Virus record (IMG/VR): IMGVR_UViG_3300042885_000751
Span: 1 to 64,000 of that record
Source of the DNA: a virus
Strand: one strand, 5' to 3'
DNA: 64,000 nt
In this document: positions 37,801 to 48,600 of the stretch, piece by piece
Layout of the letters: every line of letters starts with the position of its first letter
Numbering within the stretch: the first letter of the stretch is position 1
Made by a program: the position numbers and the translations under genes
The notes under the pieces: generated by a model
The model's input: only the letters and a program-made list of their open reading frames with translations
What the model was told of the DNA's origin: nothing
The model's database searches: none

Positions 37801-40800
37801 TTGTTTTAAATTATCAAGATAGTCTTAAGGTATCAAATCAAATTGATTCTGCTTTATCACAGATTATTGATGAAGTGTATAATGATAGACTTAATAAAAA
37901 TATTAATAAAGTTAAAGATCTAGCAGGAAATATAGTAACAGTAAATAAAACTGGAACTATTCAGATATTAACTATTGATAAAAATAAAAAAGAAGCTTAT
38001 GCTAGAATTGAATTAAGATTTAATAAAAGACTTGATAAATTCAAAACAGAACTAGAAACTACTCCTCAAGAAGATTTTAATAAAAGAAGTTTATTAAATA
38101 ATAAAATAAGAATAATAGAAGAAGCACTTGCTAATTGGGATAATGTATTAGAGTTTCATAAAGAACACAGTACATTTGATTTAATTAAACAAAAGTACAT
38201 TGAAATAAATGAAGAAGAAACTGAAATAGATGAAGATAAAACTGGTACAGAAGTTGTTGAAGAATCTGAAGCAGTATCTAAAAGTGAAGTAGGTGAAAAA
38301 TCATTATTACAATTAGCTGAAAAAGAAACTCTTTACATTCTAAAAAGTCTATTTAAAATAGTTGATGGTAAACAAGTAGAAGGGCCATTAGGTTTTCCAG
38401 AATTAGTTGACTTTAGTAAAATATGGAATACAGTTACTAAAGTAATTGGAGGTGAAAAGAATCCAGTTAAAATGTATCTTAAACTTCAAGAAGCTATACC
38501 TTTTTATCCAGAATTAGCACAACTTGTAAATAATAAATTCCCAGATCCAAGAAATATTAAAACATTACAAGAATTTAATATCAAAGCAGCATTTTGGCAA
38601 GATTTTAAAAAACCTTTAATAAGATATGTTCAATTAACAGTTGATACAGATAAAGAAACAGGTAATTATAAATCTGAAGTAACTGATGCTTCAATTGAAT
38701 TTAAAAATATTATAAATAGTTTTAAGAGTGCATTTAATTCATCTGCAGAAACTAAATATATCAGTAAAAATGAAAATAATAAATCAGCATTAAAACTTGA
38801 TACACTAATTAAAGCTTTTCCTACTACTGCATCTATTGCTTTACCTGCACAACAGATTGAATTTGTTAATGCATTAGGAATTGGTTTACAAGATTTAAAA
38901 AGTATTAAAGATGAATTAGGTTCTAAAGACTATAGTATTTTTTATATATATCAAATTGCAAAAGCAGTTGATACATTAAATAAAGATTCTAAACTTAGTA
39001 ATAATGAGCAAAAAGAATTTATTAAAAAATTCATAGATAATCCTATTGATGCATTATATGGTAAAATACCTGCAGGTATATATAAAACTACTACAAGTGA
39101 AAAAGCTGTAATACAAAACTTAGCAAAATTACAAAGTAAATATGGTAATAATTATGCAAGTTTTAGTGTATTAAATGCAGAGAAAAAACTTGTAAATGAA
39201 TTTACAGAAGATAGTAGTGTTACTATGATAGTAGATGCTATTAACAATGTTAAAAATGGTAGAGATTTATGGATGAATAAAGGATATAACTATATGAGTT
39301 ACCTTAATCCATTGATAAACGGTTTTACTGAGCAATCACAATTACTTAAAAGTATATTTGAGGTTGAAGAAAATACATGGGCAAGAAGAGGAGATGCTAA
39401 GTTAGATCTTGTAATGGTGTCTGGTACTCAAATAGTAAATCTTGATGGTGCTAATACTACTTCTCTTGATGTACATAGTAAATATATTCAAGAATTAAAC
39501 ATGATGTTAAAATCAGGTTTCCAAGAATTTATGAGACATGCTTCTAAGTCATCATCATTTGGTATGAAGTCTAATAAGTTAAACTTATATGTTGACATTG
39601 AAAAATTTAAACCAGGAGGAGATGCTAATCAATACGCTGTTGATAATATATTTTTAGGTTATATCCAAGCTGAGTTACTTAGAATACAAAAAATAAGAGG
39701 AAATAAAGAAGAGTATAAAAAATATGTAGGTTATAATAGAGAAATTAAATCTGCAGATGGTAAAACTGTTCTTGGAATGGCTGGTGAGTTCTTTACTGCA
39801 TTTGATAATATATTAACTAAAGATACTAAAGAAGAGATAATTGAAAAAGTAAAAGATGGTAAATTACTTGATTATTTAGAGTCAGACCCTAAATTAAAAG
39901 AAGATATAACTGAGCAAGTAAGTGCATATTTTGAAAGACAGTCTGCTGATAACAAGAAAGATTTTCAAAAATCTAAATGGATTGACCCAGCATTAACAAA
40001 TAAATTAAAAGTTTATGAATTATCAACAGATGATGAAGAAACTACGCTTATTAAAGCACATACAATGAATGCATGGATTCATAATTTTGAGACTGCTAGT
40101 TTAATATATGGTGATATTGTACAGTATAATCATGCTAAACAAGAATTACATAAAAGAAATCCAGGTTCTACTTCAGGTGGTAGAGGATTCATGGATGATC
40201 TTTATACTCAAAACTTTTTAAATAGTGACTTAATTAAAGGTACATCATATGGTGCTAAACTTGCAACTATGGATGAATTTGGTAGTGATTATGCTCCATT
40301 TAGTTACAGTAACACTTATAATACTGCTATTATGCAGGAAGTTAAAAGAAGTTCAGTATATGTTAAAAATATTGAAAAAGGTCTAAGAGAAGATTATAAA
40401 AACAGAGGATTATCTCAAGCAGAAATTGATAAAAGACTTCTTAAAGAATTAAAACCATATAAAGATATGGAAGAGGGTGATGGTCAAGGTTATATAACTA
40501 TTGATGCATACCGTCTATTAAGACTTGCTGAAAAGAATTGGTCATCTGAACAAGAAGATTTATTCCAAAAAGTAATTAGTGGTAAAGAAGTTAGTACTGA
40601 AGATATAACACAAATCTTTCCTGTATATAAATTACAACACTTTGGCCATTTAGCTAATACACCATTACCGGTTAATGCAATGCATAAATTTGCATTGATG
40701 CCATTAATTCCATCACTTATTGTTGGTTCTGATTTAGAGTCATTACATCACCAAATGATGAAAGGTAATATACAATATGCTACATTCCAAACTGGTTCTA

Positions 40801-43800
40801 AAGTAGGTAGTGTAACATCTCAATTAAATAAAGATGGTAAAGCAGTAGCAGATCAGATATATGATGATAATGGTGCTCAAAAAACATTAAAATCAGATAT
40901 TGCTTTTACTCCAAATACAATATACTTAGCATATCTTAAAAATGTTACAGCTGTTCCAATTAAATTAAAAGGTAAAACAGTATTCTCTACTCAGTTAAGA
41001 AAACTTATTATTGAAGGTTTATATGAGAATGGTAAATTAGTTAATCAAGAATATGCACCATTTGTTAAAGCTTATGAAGATGCTGTAAATGGTTATACTG
41101 AAATACTAAAAACTGAATTATTAAATGAAATTGGTTATGAATATAAAGATGGTAAATATGTTAGTGGTAATATAACTAAATTCATGGATGTAGTTCAAAG
41201 AGAACTTACTAGAAAAGATTTACCAGAACATTTAATTGACTATATTCAAGTTGGTTCTAATAATGTTTTAACAAAAGATTTATCATTACATATGCTTTCA
41301 GGAGACATTGAAAAAATGATAACATCACTTGTTGAAAAAAGAATCATAAAACAAAAAGTAAAAGGTGAAGCATTAGTACAGGTTGCTAGTTCTTTAACTA
41401 ATGGATTATGGGATTCAGGTTTTAAATTTGAAAAAGCTCAAACTGCAGAAATAGAAAAATACTTAGGTACTAATAACTTACCTTTCTATAATCCAGGTGA
41501 AAATGGTAATACATCTGCAATGAAAGTTGCTATTGCATTACAAGGTGATTTTAAAAATCTTTTAAAACTGAAAGATCTTGATGGTGTAGAAATAGGTACA
41601 AGAGAAAGATTAAATGTATTAATTAAAAATGATGAGTGGTTAAATAAAGGCAATAACCGGAAATCTGTTACTTTATCAGCTGTAAGGATCCCTGTACAAG
41701 GAATGAACTCTATGGAGTTTATGGAAGTATATGAATTTTTAGATCCAGCTGCAGGTTCTATTATTATTCCTCCATCAGAAATTGTTGCTAAATCAGGAGC
41801 AGATTATGATGTTGATAAGCTTACTACATTCATGCCTAATATAGATGAAAATGGTAATTATGTAACATCTAATATATCTGAGGAAACATTAAAAAAATTA
41901 ATTGCAAATGCAGAATCTAAAGGTGATAAAGCTGAAGTAGTTAAATTAATTGCATTACAGAAAAAAGCAATTGAAAATAGATTAATTGATTCTATCAGAG
42001 GTATATTACAACTACCTGATAATTATGCTACATTAGTAAGACCAAATGAAACTTACTTAATGAAAGATATTGCAGATGAGTTAGTAGACTCTTCACCTGA
42101 ATATGGAAGATATAAAACTATTAGTCCAACAAATACATTAGAGGTAGGTTATAATCTAGCTAAACATGATTATAATATGACAGGGAAAGATGTATTAGGT
42201 ATTATTGCTCTTGAAAATGCATTACATCCATTGTATACAGCATTAGGTGCTGCTTTACCAAAAACATATTATGGTTCAGTTAAAAATAAAAGGACTAAAA
42301 AATATGAAGATGATAAAAGTATAATCTATGATATGAGATTATTACTTGATCATAATAAAACTGAAGATGGAAGAATTTCTTTATCAGGTATTAATAGTGT
42401 AGATGGCCAAGATAAAATAGCAGATTTATTTTCACATTTAATGAATGGTTCTGTGGATGTTGAGAAAGATGCATGGATTTTCTTTATTCAAGCTAATAAA
42501 GAACTTATACCAATGTTGTTGAATTTACTTAAAGCTGGTGTCCCAAAAAGACAAGCAGTTTATTTTATATCTCAACCATTAGTAAAAGAATATGCAAATC
42601 AACAAAGACTATATGCTAGTACATATGCAAATCTTACTGGTAAAGAAACATTACCTGATGAAAATGCAAAATATAATGCTCTTCAAGCTACATTAAAACA
42701 AACTGATATTAGTCAAGCTATTTTTAAAGCAAATGAAAATAGATTAAATAATACATTAGATAATCTTAATCCTAATACTATTATAAAAGTAAAACCAAAA
42801 AATAATAAAGATTCATTTGAAATTACTGTTAAAGAATTTAAAAAATTTATTACTGAAGGTGAGATTAAATTAGACTATACTGATGCATTACTTGATATTA
42901 AAGGTAATGTAATATTTAAAAGTATAATTGCAGATCCTAATAATGCGTTTTATCACCCAATGTCTACTCCAAACTATAAAGATGTTGTACTTGCAGCAAC
43001 TGAAGGTATGGATAAGTTTACTACAGCTGATTTAAAAGAGACAATGGAAAGTAATGATACTACAAGTCCAAAAGCTATTGCAATGTTCTTACATTACCTA
43101 GAATATGAAAGGCAAATAAAAGATATGGCTGATCTTAAAAGACAGTCAAATCCTGATACTGCTACTTCTAAAACTATACAGGAGATCATGCAAAGAAAAA
43201 TTGGTTTAGATATTTTATCTAGGTCATCTAAAATAGATCAAGATTTAGTAAGAAAATTAAGAGAAGAGTCTATATTAGGATCTTTCTTTGATAATGTTAT
43301 TACTCAAGATTTAGTAGAACCTTTATTTCCATTAACAGATGATAAAAGAGTATCTGATTATTTACTTAATTATATTAATAATAATAACATTCCACTTAAA
43401 TTTGGTGAAGGAGCAGATGGCATAACTAATTTTATCACATCATTTAAACAAGCAATGGTAAATTATATTTATCAAAACAGATTAAATGAGATAATAACTA
43501 CTAAAGAGTCATTCCCAGGTGTACCAGAATTATTTAATTCTTTAAATCACCAAGCATATGTGACTAGATTTATGAGTATGATAAGTGAAAATACTCACTT
43601 AAAAGAATTGTATTCAGTACTAGAACAGATTACTGATGTACCGGTAAATATATTTGATTCTAAAACTAAGCAAATTAAAGGTCAGATATCTGTATTAACA
43701 TTAAACAATAAACCTGTAGTAAAAGGAGCACTATCTGATAGTTATCATCAAAACTTAATTGATCTTGCTGATGAAAATGTTATTAAAGTAAAAGATCCAG

Positions 43801-44813
43801 TTAAGAATAAAAAAATATCAGACATGTTTAAGATATTACCTCTTATATCTGTTTTACAGAATGGAGTAGGTAACACTAAATATGGTCTTAGTTATGTTCT
43901 TCCTGATACTACATACTTTGAAATAGTAGAACCAGCATCTAGAGAATTTATTTCTAATAAGATGAATACATCTACTTTTGATAAAATTGCAGCTATGATG
44001 ATTGCTAATGACCCTAATGTAAATAATTACATTGATGGTTCAATTATATTTAAACCTACTACTCAACCATCTACTCAACAACAAGCTCCAGTAGGTAAAG
44101 TTTTTGATTATAATTATAAAATACCTTATGAAAAACTTAAAGCAGTCATACCGGCTAGTAAATTTAATTCATTATTTATTAAAATTGAGGATTTACTAAA
44201 TAATTATAGAATTAGTAAAGATGTACTTGATACTGTTCTTACTAAAAGCTCAGATAAAATGAAAGGTTTAATATTACTTATAGAAAAGCGATTTAGAAAT
44301 GAAAATCTTATATATGGTACACCTGAATTTGATTTAAATATATGGGAAGAAAATAGAAATTACCTTTCAACTCTACTACATGCTGAACTTAAAAAGATTT
44401 ATCCAAATTTACCTGCACTTGAAAAAATACAAACAGTTGCAAAAAGACAAGCTTCAGTAACTGAAGAAGAACCAGATGGACAAACTGGAGAAGGCACAAC
44501 TGAAAATCCAGTACCAGAAGAAAGAAATATAATAGTAAATCAATATACTTTCACAATTAAACCAGATGGTAAAATATATTATGGTAACGGTAAAGAATTA
44601 ACTGAACAAACTATTAAAAATAAAGTGTATATTAGAAAAGAATTACAAGATGGTACATTAAGAGTGTCTACCTTTGATAAAAAAAATTATTATGTGCTTT
44701 CAGATAATAGAATAATTGATTCTGGAAAAACTGTAGGTGATGAATCTGTATTAAATTCTTTAACTAAAGAAAGAATATTAGAAGCAGCTTCACTTTATAA
44801 AAAATCTTGTTAA
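34896..44813 (+). CDS. giant virion RNA polymerase with zincin-like motif
   Basis: 3305 residues. At 2303-2307 the sequence reads GADYDVDKL, preceded by RIPVQG and IIIPPSEIVAKS. This is the layout of the DPBB metal loop of multisubunit-type RNA polymerases (NADFDGD in bacterial beta-prime), so D2303, D2305 and D2307 are the probable Mg ligands. crAss-like phages are known to carry such a single-chain polymerase in the virion for early transcription. At 841-845 there is YHEAWHAFSQ, an HExxH zincin signature, with AEDFRDY (E884) as candidate third ligand. The N-terminal 800 residues and the C-terminal 800 have no motif that I recognise. The gene is 9.9 kb, follows the nuclease cargo gene and precedes two further large-protein genes. 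Confidence 0.8.
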   Translation: MVNCSLSPTQVENLYKLIYKQMLNSLEDNSFNQEAFMTDLFEKIEQKADINTASTFLQVVPVLMKEALEQDELGNVNFDLNINRELINNFKNTENGLFKTLKYFKPEATLADLEISMEIEKGIINTPESDQGDELTDILNDPFRWQADDALTSTMQELSTRKPDEKDTGAKEKKDPNKERIYRAIRKIKEKGVRKEGGPELIYQGKVLKLKTVKLLSLNAKNLLDKTTVAFVIKSNSIVDQGTSLEDVTPAKDIIALVVTDENGVELFFDENGNISTKEEGGQIVYQFLRDVRTEKDSNKLRVTDIYGLEDRILSPAELIEKDAHNSKMSMESYKKWLIDQGTTYEELLVAVDNKQQESFKELQNLRDDARADKPKLLNITDISAGITDVFFSETSTTLDDFLTSSKKTFEDLDLQINPDKFTAQVYVNDTYYTIDRPNLPEEYINQIAAVLVNPKLTNEQKNNFYLQFTNNNINRDKRKLLVFYDSVTKELTAKYRTKSSESAQLFDLSASGAEKIIIDSLLYESTYVKTNGETEIYATTMGYNKDLLISKGVSKFYTYDRTTDKLIAKSYKDFLNGLDLKVLKPDTEKNDKDKAVNNPYFQFRIDKDFIAETEEVKEATTSTPVDKIKETKDNLVAKLKVNKDLSGTIYSGKALTDATFEMMIDGVRVEGRYEDGKPIAGIKIGDPVTFIVNDVSPTITDVISIYKGDKKIGQVSQTDFTLKPKTPKATVTPQQKAAEKDKPLTNPDKVGQADDTTGISDAFDLNRSAKLPNNVTQEEITAAQEWWDNSPLSKLIKLEHMANIVNSDVYARFIIAGKRLEDTKIQLDTATGSSAVDLYHEAWHAFSQLYLTKDQKTKLYAETRKRLNNYDLSPIEVEEIIAEDFRDYAKNPQTIKDGPTRNSLFRKIWNFIKALFGKQNTKDELFEKLFFASKNPKLLNKYTPLVDNHMFNTLNRARGIVNTETKELVLNYQDSLKVSNQIDSALSQIIDEVYNDRLNKNINKVKDLAGNIVTVNKTGTIQILTIDKNKKEAYARIELRFNKRLDKFKTELETTPQEDFNKRSLLNNKIRIIEEALANWDNVLEFHKEHSTFDLIKQKYIEINEEETEIDEDKTGTEVVEESEAVSKSEVGEKSLLQLAEKETLYILKSLFKIVDGKQVEGPLGFPELVDFSKIWNTVTKVIGGEKNPVKMYLKLQEAIPFYPELAQLVNNKFPDPRNIKTLQEFNIKAAFWQDFKKPLIRYVQLTVDTDKETGNYKSEVTDASIEFKNIINSFKSAFNSSAETKYISKNENNKSALKLDTLIKAFPTTASIALPAQQIEFVNALGIGLQDLKSIKDELGSKDYSIFYIYQIAKAVDTLNKDSKLSNNEQKEFIKKFIDNPIDALYGKIPAGIYKTTTSEKAVIQNLAKLQSKYGNNYASFSVLNAEKKLVNEFTEDSSVTMIVDAINNVKNGRDLWMNKGYNYMSYLNPLINGFTEQSQLLKSIFEVEENTWARRGDAKLDLVMVSGTQIVNLDGANTTSLDVHSKYIQELNMMLKSGFQEFMRHASKSSSFGMKSNKLNLYVDIEKFKPGGDANQYAVDNIFLGYIQAELLRIQKIRGNKEEYKKYVGYNREIKSADGKTVLGMAGEFFTAFDNILTKDTKEEIIEKVKDGKLLDYLESDPKLKEDITEQVSAYFERQSADNKKDFQKSKWIDPALTNKLKVYELSTDDEETTLIKAHTMNAWIHNFETASLIYGDIVQYNHAKQELHKRNPGSTSGGRGFMDDLYTQNFLNSDLIKGTSYGAKLATMDEFGSDYAPFSYSNTYNTAIMQEVKRSSVYVKNIEKGLREDYKNRGLSQAEIDKRLLKELKPYKDMEEGDGQGYITIDAYRLLRLAEKNWSSEQEDLFQKVISGKEVSTEDITQIFPVYKLQHFGHLANTPLPVNAMHKFALMPLIPSLIVGSDLESLHHQMMKGNIQYATFQTGSKVGSVTSQLNKDGKAVADQIYDDNGAQKTLKSDIAFTPNTIYLAYLKNVTAVPIKLKGKTVFSTQLRKLIIEGLYENGKLVNQEYAPFVKAYEDAVNGYTEILKTELLNEIGYEYKDGKYVSGNITKFMDVVQRELTRKDLPEHLIDYIQVGSNNVLTKDLSLHMLSGDIEKMITSLVEKRIIKQKVKGEALVQVASSLTNGLWDSGFKFEKAQTAEIEKYLGTNNLPFYNPGENGNTSAMKVAIALQGDFKNLLKLKDLDGVEIGTRERLNVLIKNDEWLNKGNNRKSVTLSAVRIPVQGMNSMEFMEVYEFLDPAAGSIIIPPSEIVAKSGADYDVDKLTTFMPNIDENGNYVTSNISEETLKKLIANAESKGDKAEVVKLIALQKKAIENRLIDSIRGILQLPDNYATLVRPNETYLMKDIADELVDSSPEYGRYKTISPTNTLEVGYNLAKHDYNMTGKDVLGIIALENALHPLYTALGAALPKTYYGSVKNKRTKKYEDDKSIIYDMRLLLDHNKTEDGRISLSGINSVDGQDKIADLFSHLMNGSVDVEKDAWIFFIQANKELIPMLLNLLKAGVPKRQAVYFISQPLVKEYANQQRLYASTYANLTGKETLPDENAKYNALQATLKQTDISQAIFKANENRLNNTLDNLNPNTIIKVKPKNNKDSFEITVKEFKKFITEGEIKLDYTDALLDIKGNVIFKSIIADPNNAFYHPMSTPNYKDVVLAATEGMDKFTTADLKETMESNDTTSPKAIAMFLHYLEYERQIKDMADLKRQSNPDTATSKTIQEIMQRKIGLDILSRSSKIDQDLVRKLREESILGSFFDNVITQDLVEPLFPLTDDKRVSDYLLNYINNNNIPLKFGEGADGITNFITSFKQAMVNYIYQNRLNEIITTKESFPGVPELFNSLNHQAYVTRFMSMISENTHLKELYSVLEQITDVPVNIFDSKTKQIKGQISVLTLNNKPVVKGALSDSYHQNLIDLADENVIKVKDPVKNKKISDMFKILPLISVLQNGVGNTKYGLSYVLPDTTYFEIVEPASREFISNKMNTSTFDKIAAMMIANDPNVNNYIDGSIIFKPTTQPSTQQQAPVGKVFDYNYKIPYEKLKAVIPASKFNSLFIKIEDLLNNYRISKDVLDTVLTKSSDKMKGLILLIEKRFRNENLIYGTPEFDLNIWEENRNYLSTLLHAELKKIYPNLPALEKIQTVAKRQASVTEEEPDGQTGEGTTENPVPEERNIIVNQYTFTIKPDGKIYYGNGKELTEQTIKNKVYIRKELQDGTLRVSTFDKKNYYVLSDNRIIDSGKTVGDESVLNSLTKERILEAASLYKKSC

Positions 44814-44823
44814 TAATAATATT

Positions 44824-45582
44824 ATGGCTTGTAAACTACAAATTAAAGAAGATTTAAATAAAGAAATTGATAAAAAACTAGGTGGGTATAGAGATACTAC
44901 ACATAGTGACTTTAATGCTGAAAGAATCTTAAAAGATATTAATAATGAATATCCTAAACTAGCTAGTAAAAGTGTTTTTGATAAAGATATAGTTGTAATA
45001 AACATTTCTGAAAAAGTTCTTGATAGTATTGTTGATGAAAAATATAATGCTCAATTACAAATAGAAGAAGAGTTAGCAATGATGTCTGGTGAAGTAGATT
45101 TTGATGAAAGAGATATTAGTTTTTATAATGGTGATGAAGCTTTATTTGATCAGGAAAATAGAGAAGAAGCAGAAATAGAAGTAGATGAAGAATACATAGA
45201 AGAATACCCTATTCAAACTGAATATAAAAAAGAATTTGAGAAGACTGGTAAAAAACCAAAATCAGTTATAATTGGTGGTTCAAAAGCTATTTTAAATAAT
45301 AATGATACATATGATATAACAGATTTATCAGGTAAAATAGTATTATTAAAAAATATTGACCTAGATACTATGGAATTAGTAGAAGAACCAGTATCTTTAA
45401 AACCATATAATCAAAAAGCATTTAATTCTTTTGTAAATGATACTATGTTAAATCTATTTACAGAAGAACAACTTGCTTATAAAGGTATTGACATTAATGA
45501 TATATTTGATGAATTAGAAGTAATTACTACTGAATCTGAGTTAGTCAAAATAATGGTTAAAGTACTTAAAAATTTGTGTTAA
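44824..45582 (+). CDS. hypothetical acidic protein between polymerase genes
   Basis: 252 residues beginning MACKLQIKEDLNKEID. The middle (about 80-140) is strongly acidic (EEELAMMSGEVDFDERDISF, EEAEIEVDEEYIEEYPIQ). The C-terminal part has QKAFNSFVNDTMLNLFTEEQ. I do not recognise a family and see no catalytic motif. It starts 10 bases after the giant polymerase gene and ends 18 bases before the next large gene. It could therefore be a partner, an assembly factor or a detached domain of the polymerase polypeptide (inference). Confidence 0.6.
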   Translation: MACKLQIKEDLNKEIDKKLGGYRDTTHSDFNAERILKDINNEYPKLASKSVFDKDIVVINISEKVLDSIVDEKYNAQLQIEEELAMMSGEVDFDERDISFYNGDEALFDQENREEAEIEVDEEYIEEYPIQTEYKKEFEKTGKKPKSVIIGGSKAILNNNDTYDITDLSGKIVLLKNIDLDTMELVEEPVSLKPYNQKAFNSFVNDTMLNLFTEEQLAYKGIDINDIFDELEVITTESELVKIMVKVLKNLC

Positions 45583-45600
45583 TTAAAAATTCTAAACAAT

Positions 45601-48600
45601 ATGTATTGCCCAATTAAAACCAGCAAAGAATATGTAAAAATACTTAACTCAGTAAATGGAAATGATACTAGAGCTGAAGAAGAATGGATTAAACAAGGTT
45701 TTGCTAATAATAAAGATTTAAATTATATACCTGATGAATTAACTGATAATGCTGAAGTAAAAAAAGATGATATATCTACTATGGTGGATAGTATTTGGGG
45801 ATATTTAGAAAAACAATTAAAAATACTTCAAGGTCAAAAATTAATTAATCAAGAAGAAAAAGAAGAAAGACAAAAAAAATTAATTGAAGAATTTAGACAT
45901 CTTGAAGGTATTAATTCTATTAACATGTTTGTTAAAGACAGTTATGAAAAAGCTTTAGAAATTGAAAAATTAATGAAAGCTATCATTAATAAAAAAGATG
46001 ATGGCACAGATGATTTTAAAAAAAATCAAATTGCTGAACTTACTAAGTTAAATAATTTTGCTAGTGGTTATAGTATTCTTGATGAAATTTCTAAAGCTGA
46101 TATATATAGTTTTTTTACTGCAAAAGAAGGAGAAGAACAAGTCTCTGAAGAAACTGGTAAAACTATAAGAGAAATGTTAACAGATGCAATCTCAATAAAA
46201 AAAGCAGTTAAAGAACAATATATAAGACAGGGTATACCATTAATGGCCTCATTTTTACTTAATTATAAAAATTTAAATTTAGATGAAGCAATTGATAATG
46301 AAGTAAATGCATTAATAAAAAAATTAGAAGCTGAAAAAACATCTGCAAATGCTAATGATAAAAAAATTAAACAGATAACAGATAGAATTACTAAATATAG
46401 ATCTTTTACACAGACTCAAGAGTCAATGGAAGATTTATTAAAATTTGCTGCTAAAGATGAAGGTTCAATGGAATTTTGGTTTGGACCATTAATAACTAAT
46501 GCAGATGCTTCATTAGGTTTATTTGCAAGAGCAGTTAAAACAGAATTTGAAAGTGCAAGACAATTGGATATAGATATAGCAAAACTTGCAGGTAAAGCAT
46601 TTACAAAATATAAAGATAGTCAAGCAGAAAGCAGAGACAATCCAGCTAAGTTTAATGAAGGTTTATATGAAGTATTATCATCTTATAGTACAGATAAGAA
46701 TGGTGAACCTGTTATTACTAAAAAAATGGCTTTTGTACAAAAATACCGTATGAGTGATTATAATAAAGAGTTAAATAAAATATATACTAATCCAATTAAA
46801 GGTACTGATCTTTCACCTGCTCAATTAAGAGCAAAATCTGATTATGAAGCTAATAAAACTACTATAATAAGAGACTGGTATGCTGAGAATGCACAAAAGA
46901 AAAGTGATGCAGAAATTGATAAAATTCTTGCTGAAAAAAATAAATTACTAAATTCTGGTGCTTGGAATCAAAAAGATTATGATAAATGGCATAAATCTGT
47001 TTTAAAAATCTTAGATAATGGTACTAAGATTTATATGAAAGAATTTAGTGAGCCAGCTGATAAATATCTTAATAAAAAATGGGAAGCTTTGTATGATAAA
47101 AATGATAAACCTAAAAATGCTAAAGGGGAATACCATTCATTTTTATTAAATCTATATCTTGATGCTCAAGAAAAAGTACCAGATACTCAAAAAATGGGTT
47201 ATGTTTTACCATCAATACATAAACGTACTATAGAAAGAAGTAGTATTAAAAGTGTTATAAAAGATAAATTTGAAGATGCAACAACTATAAGAGGAGATGA
47301 ACCTGAATTTGGTGTTTCAGATTTATCTAATGAAAGTGCAAAGTTTATACCCGTATACTATACTCAAGATATGGATGCTGATGAAGTAAGTTTAGATTTA
47401 ATAAGATCTGTAGAACTTTATTCTCAAATGGCAAATAAATATGAATCAGTAAATAATATCTCAGCAGAAACATCAATGTTTAAAGCCATTATAGGAGATA
47501 GAGAAGTTGCTGTAACTACTTCTAAAGATGTTAAAGTATTAGATGCACTTGCAAATAAACTTGGTATTAAATCTACTATTAAAAAACAAGGTGAAGCAAA
47601 TTCTAAAAAACATGTAGATGCATTTATAAATATGCAATTATATAATGAAATGCAAAAAGCTGAAGTAATTGGAAGTTATTCTATGGGTAAATTAACAAAT
47701 CTTGCTTTAAGTTATTCTGCTATAACAAGTATTGCTGCAGATTTACTTAAAGGTGTTGCAAATAATTTACAAGGTAATATCCAATTAATTATTGAAGCTA
47801 ACTCATCTGAATTTTTCAGTAGAAAAGATTTAAGAAAAGGTAAATTGTATTATGCAAAAAATGTAACCTCATTTCTTTCTGATTTTGGTAAACCAACACC
47901 TGATTCATTAGTAGGTAATCTTGTAAATCATTATGACCCAATGCAAGGTAACTATAAAGATCAGTATGGTAAAAATGTTTCAGGTAGTGTATTTGCTAAG
48001 TTAATGAGAACAGATACACTATTCTTTAATCAGCATTTTGGTGAGCATGAGATACAAGTATCTGCAATGTTTGCATTAATGGAAGCAACTAAAGTAACTG
48101 ATACTAATACTGGAGAAACAATTTCTCTTTTAGATGCATATACTAAATACGGCATTAAAGAACTTGATAAAAATACAGATTTCAATAATACAAAGAAACT
48201 TGACTTACAAAATAGAATACATGCAATAAGTAAAAAATTACATGGTGTCTATAATGATTTTGATAAAGGTACTGCACAAAGATATTCAGTAGGTAGATTA
48301 GCTATCATGTATAGAAAACATCTTATACCTGGTTATAAAAGAAGATATGGTAAACTTCAAGTAGATCAAGAACTTGGTGCTGTAACTGAAGGTTACTATA
48401 TAACTTTTTATAATACAATGTTAAAAGATTTGGCTAAGCTGAAACTTAATATGATGCAGAACTGGTCAACATATACACCTTTTGAAAAAGCACAAATCAA
48501 AAGAGTAATGGCTGAAACAGTAATCATATTTGGAACAACTGCTTTTATAATGTTATTAATGCATGCTTTTGGTGATGATGATGATGAGAAAAAAGGATAT

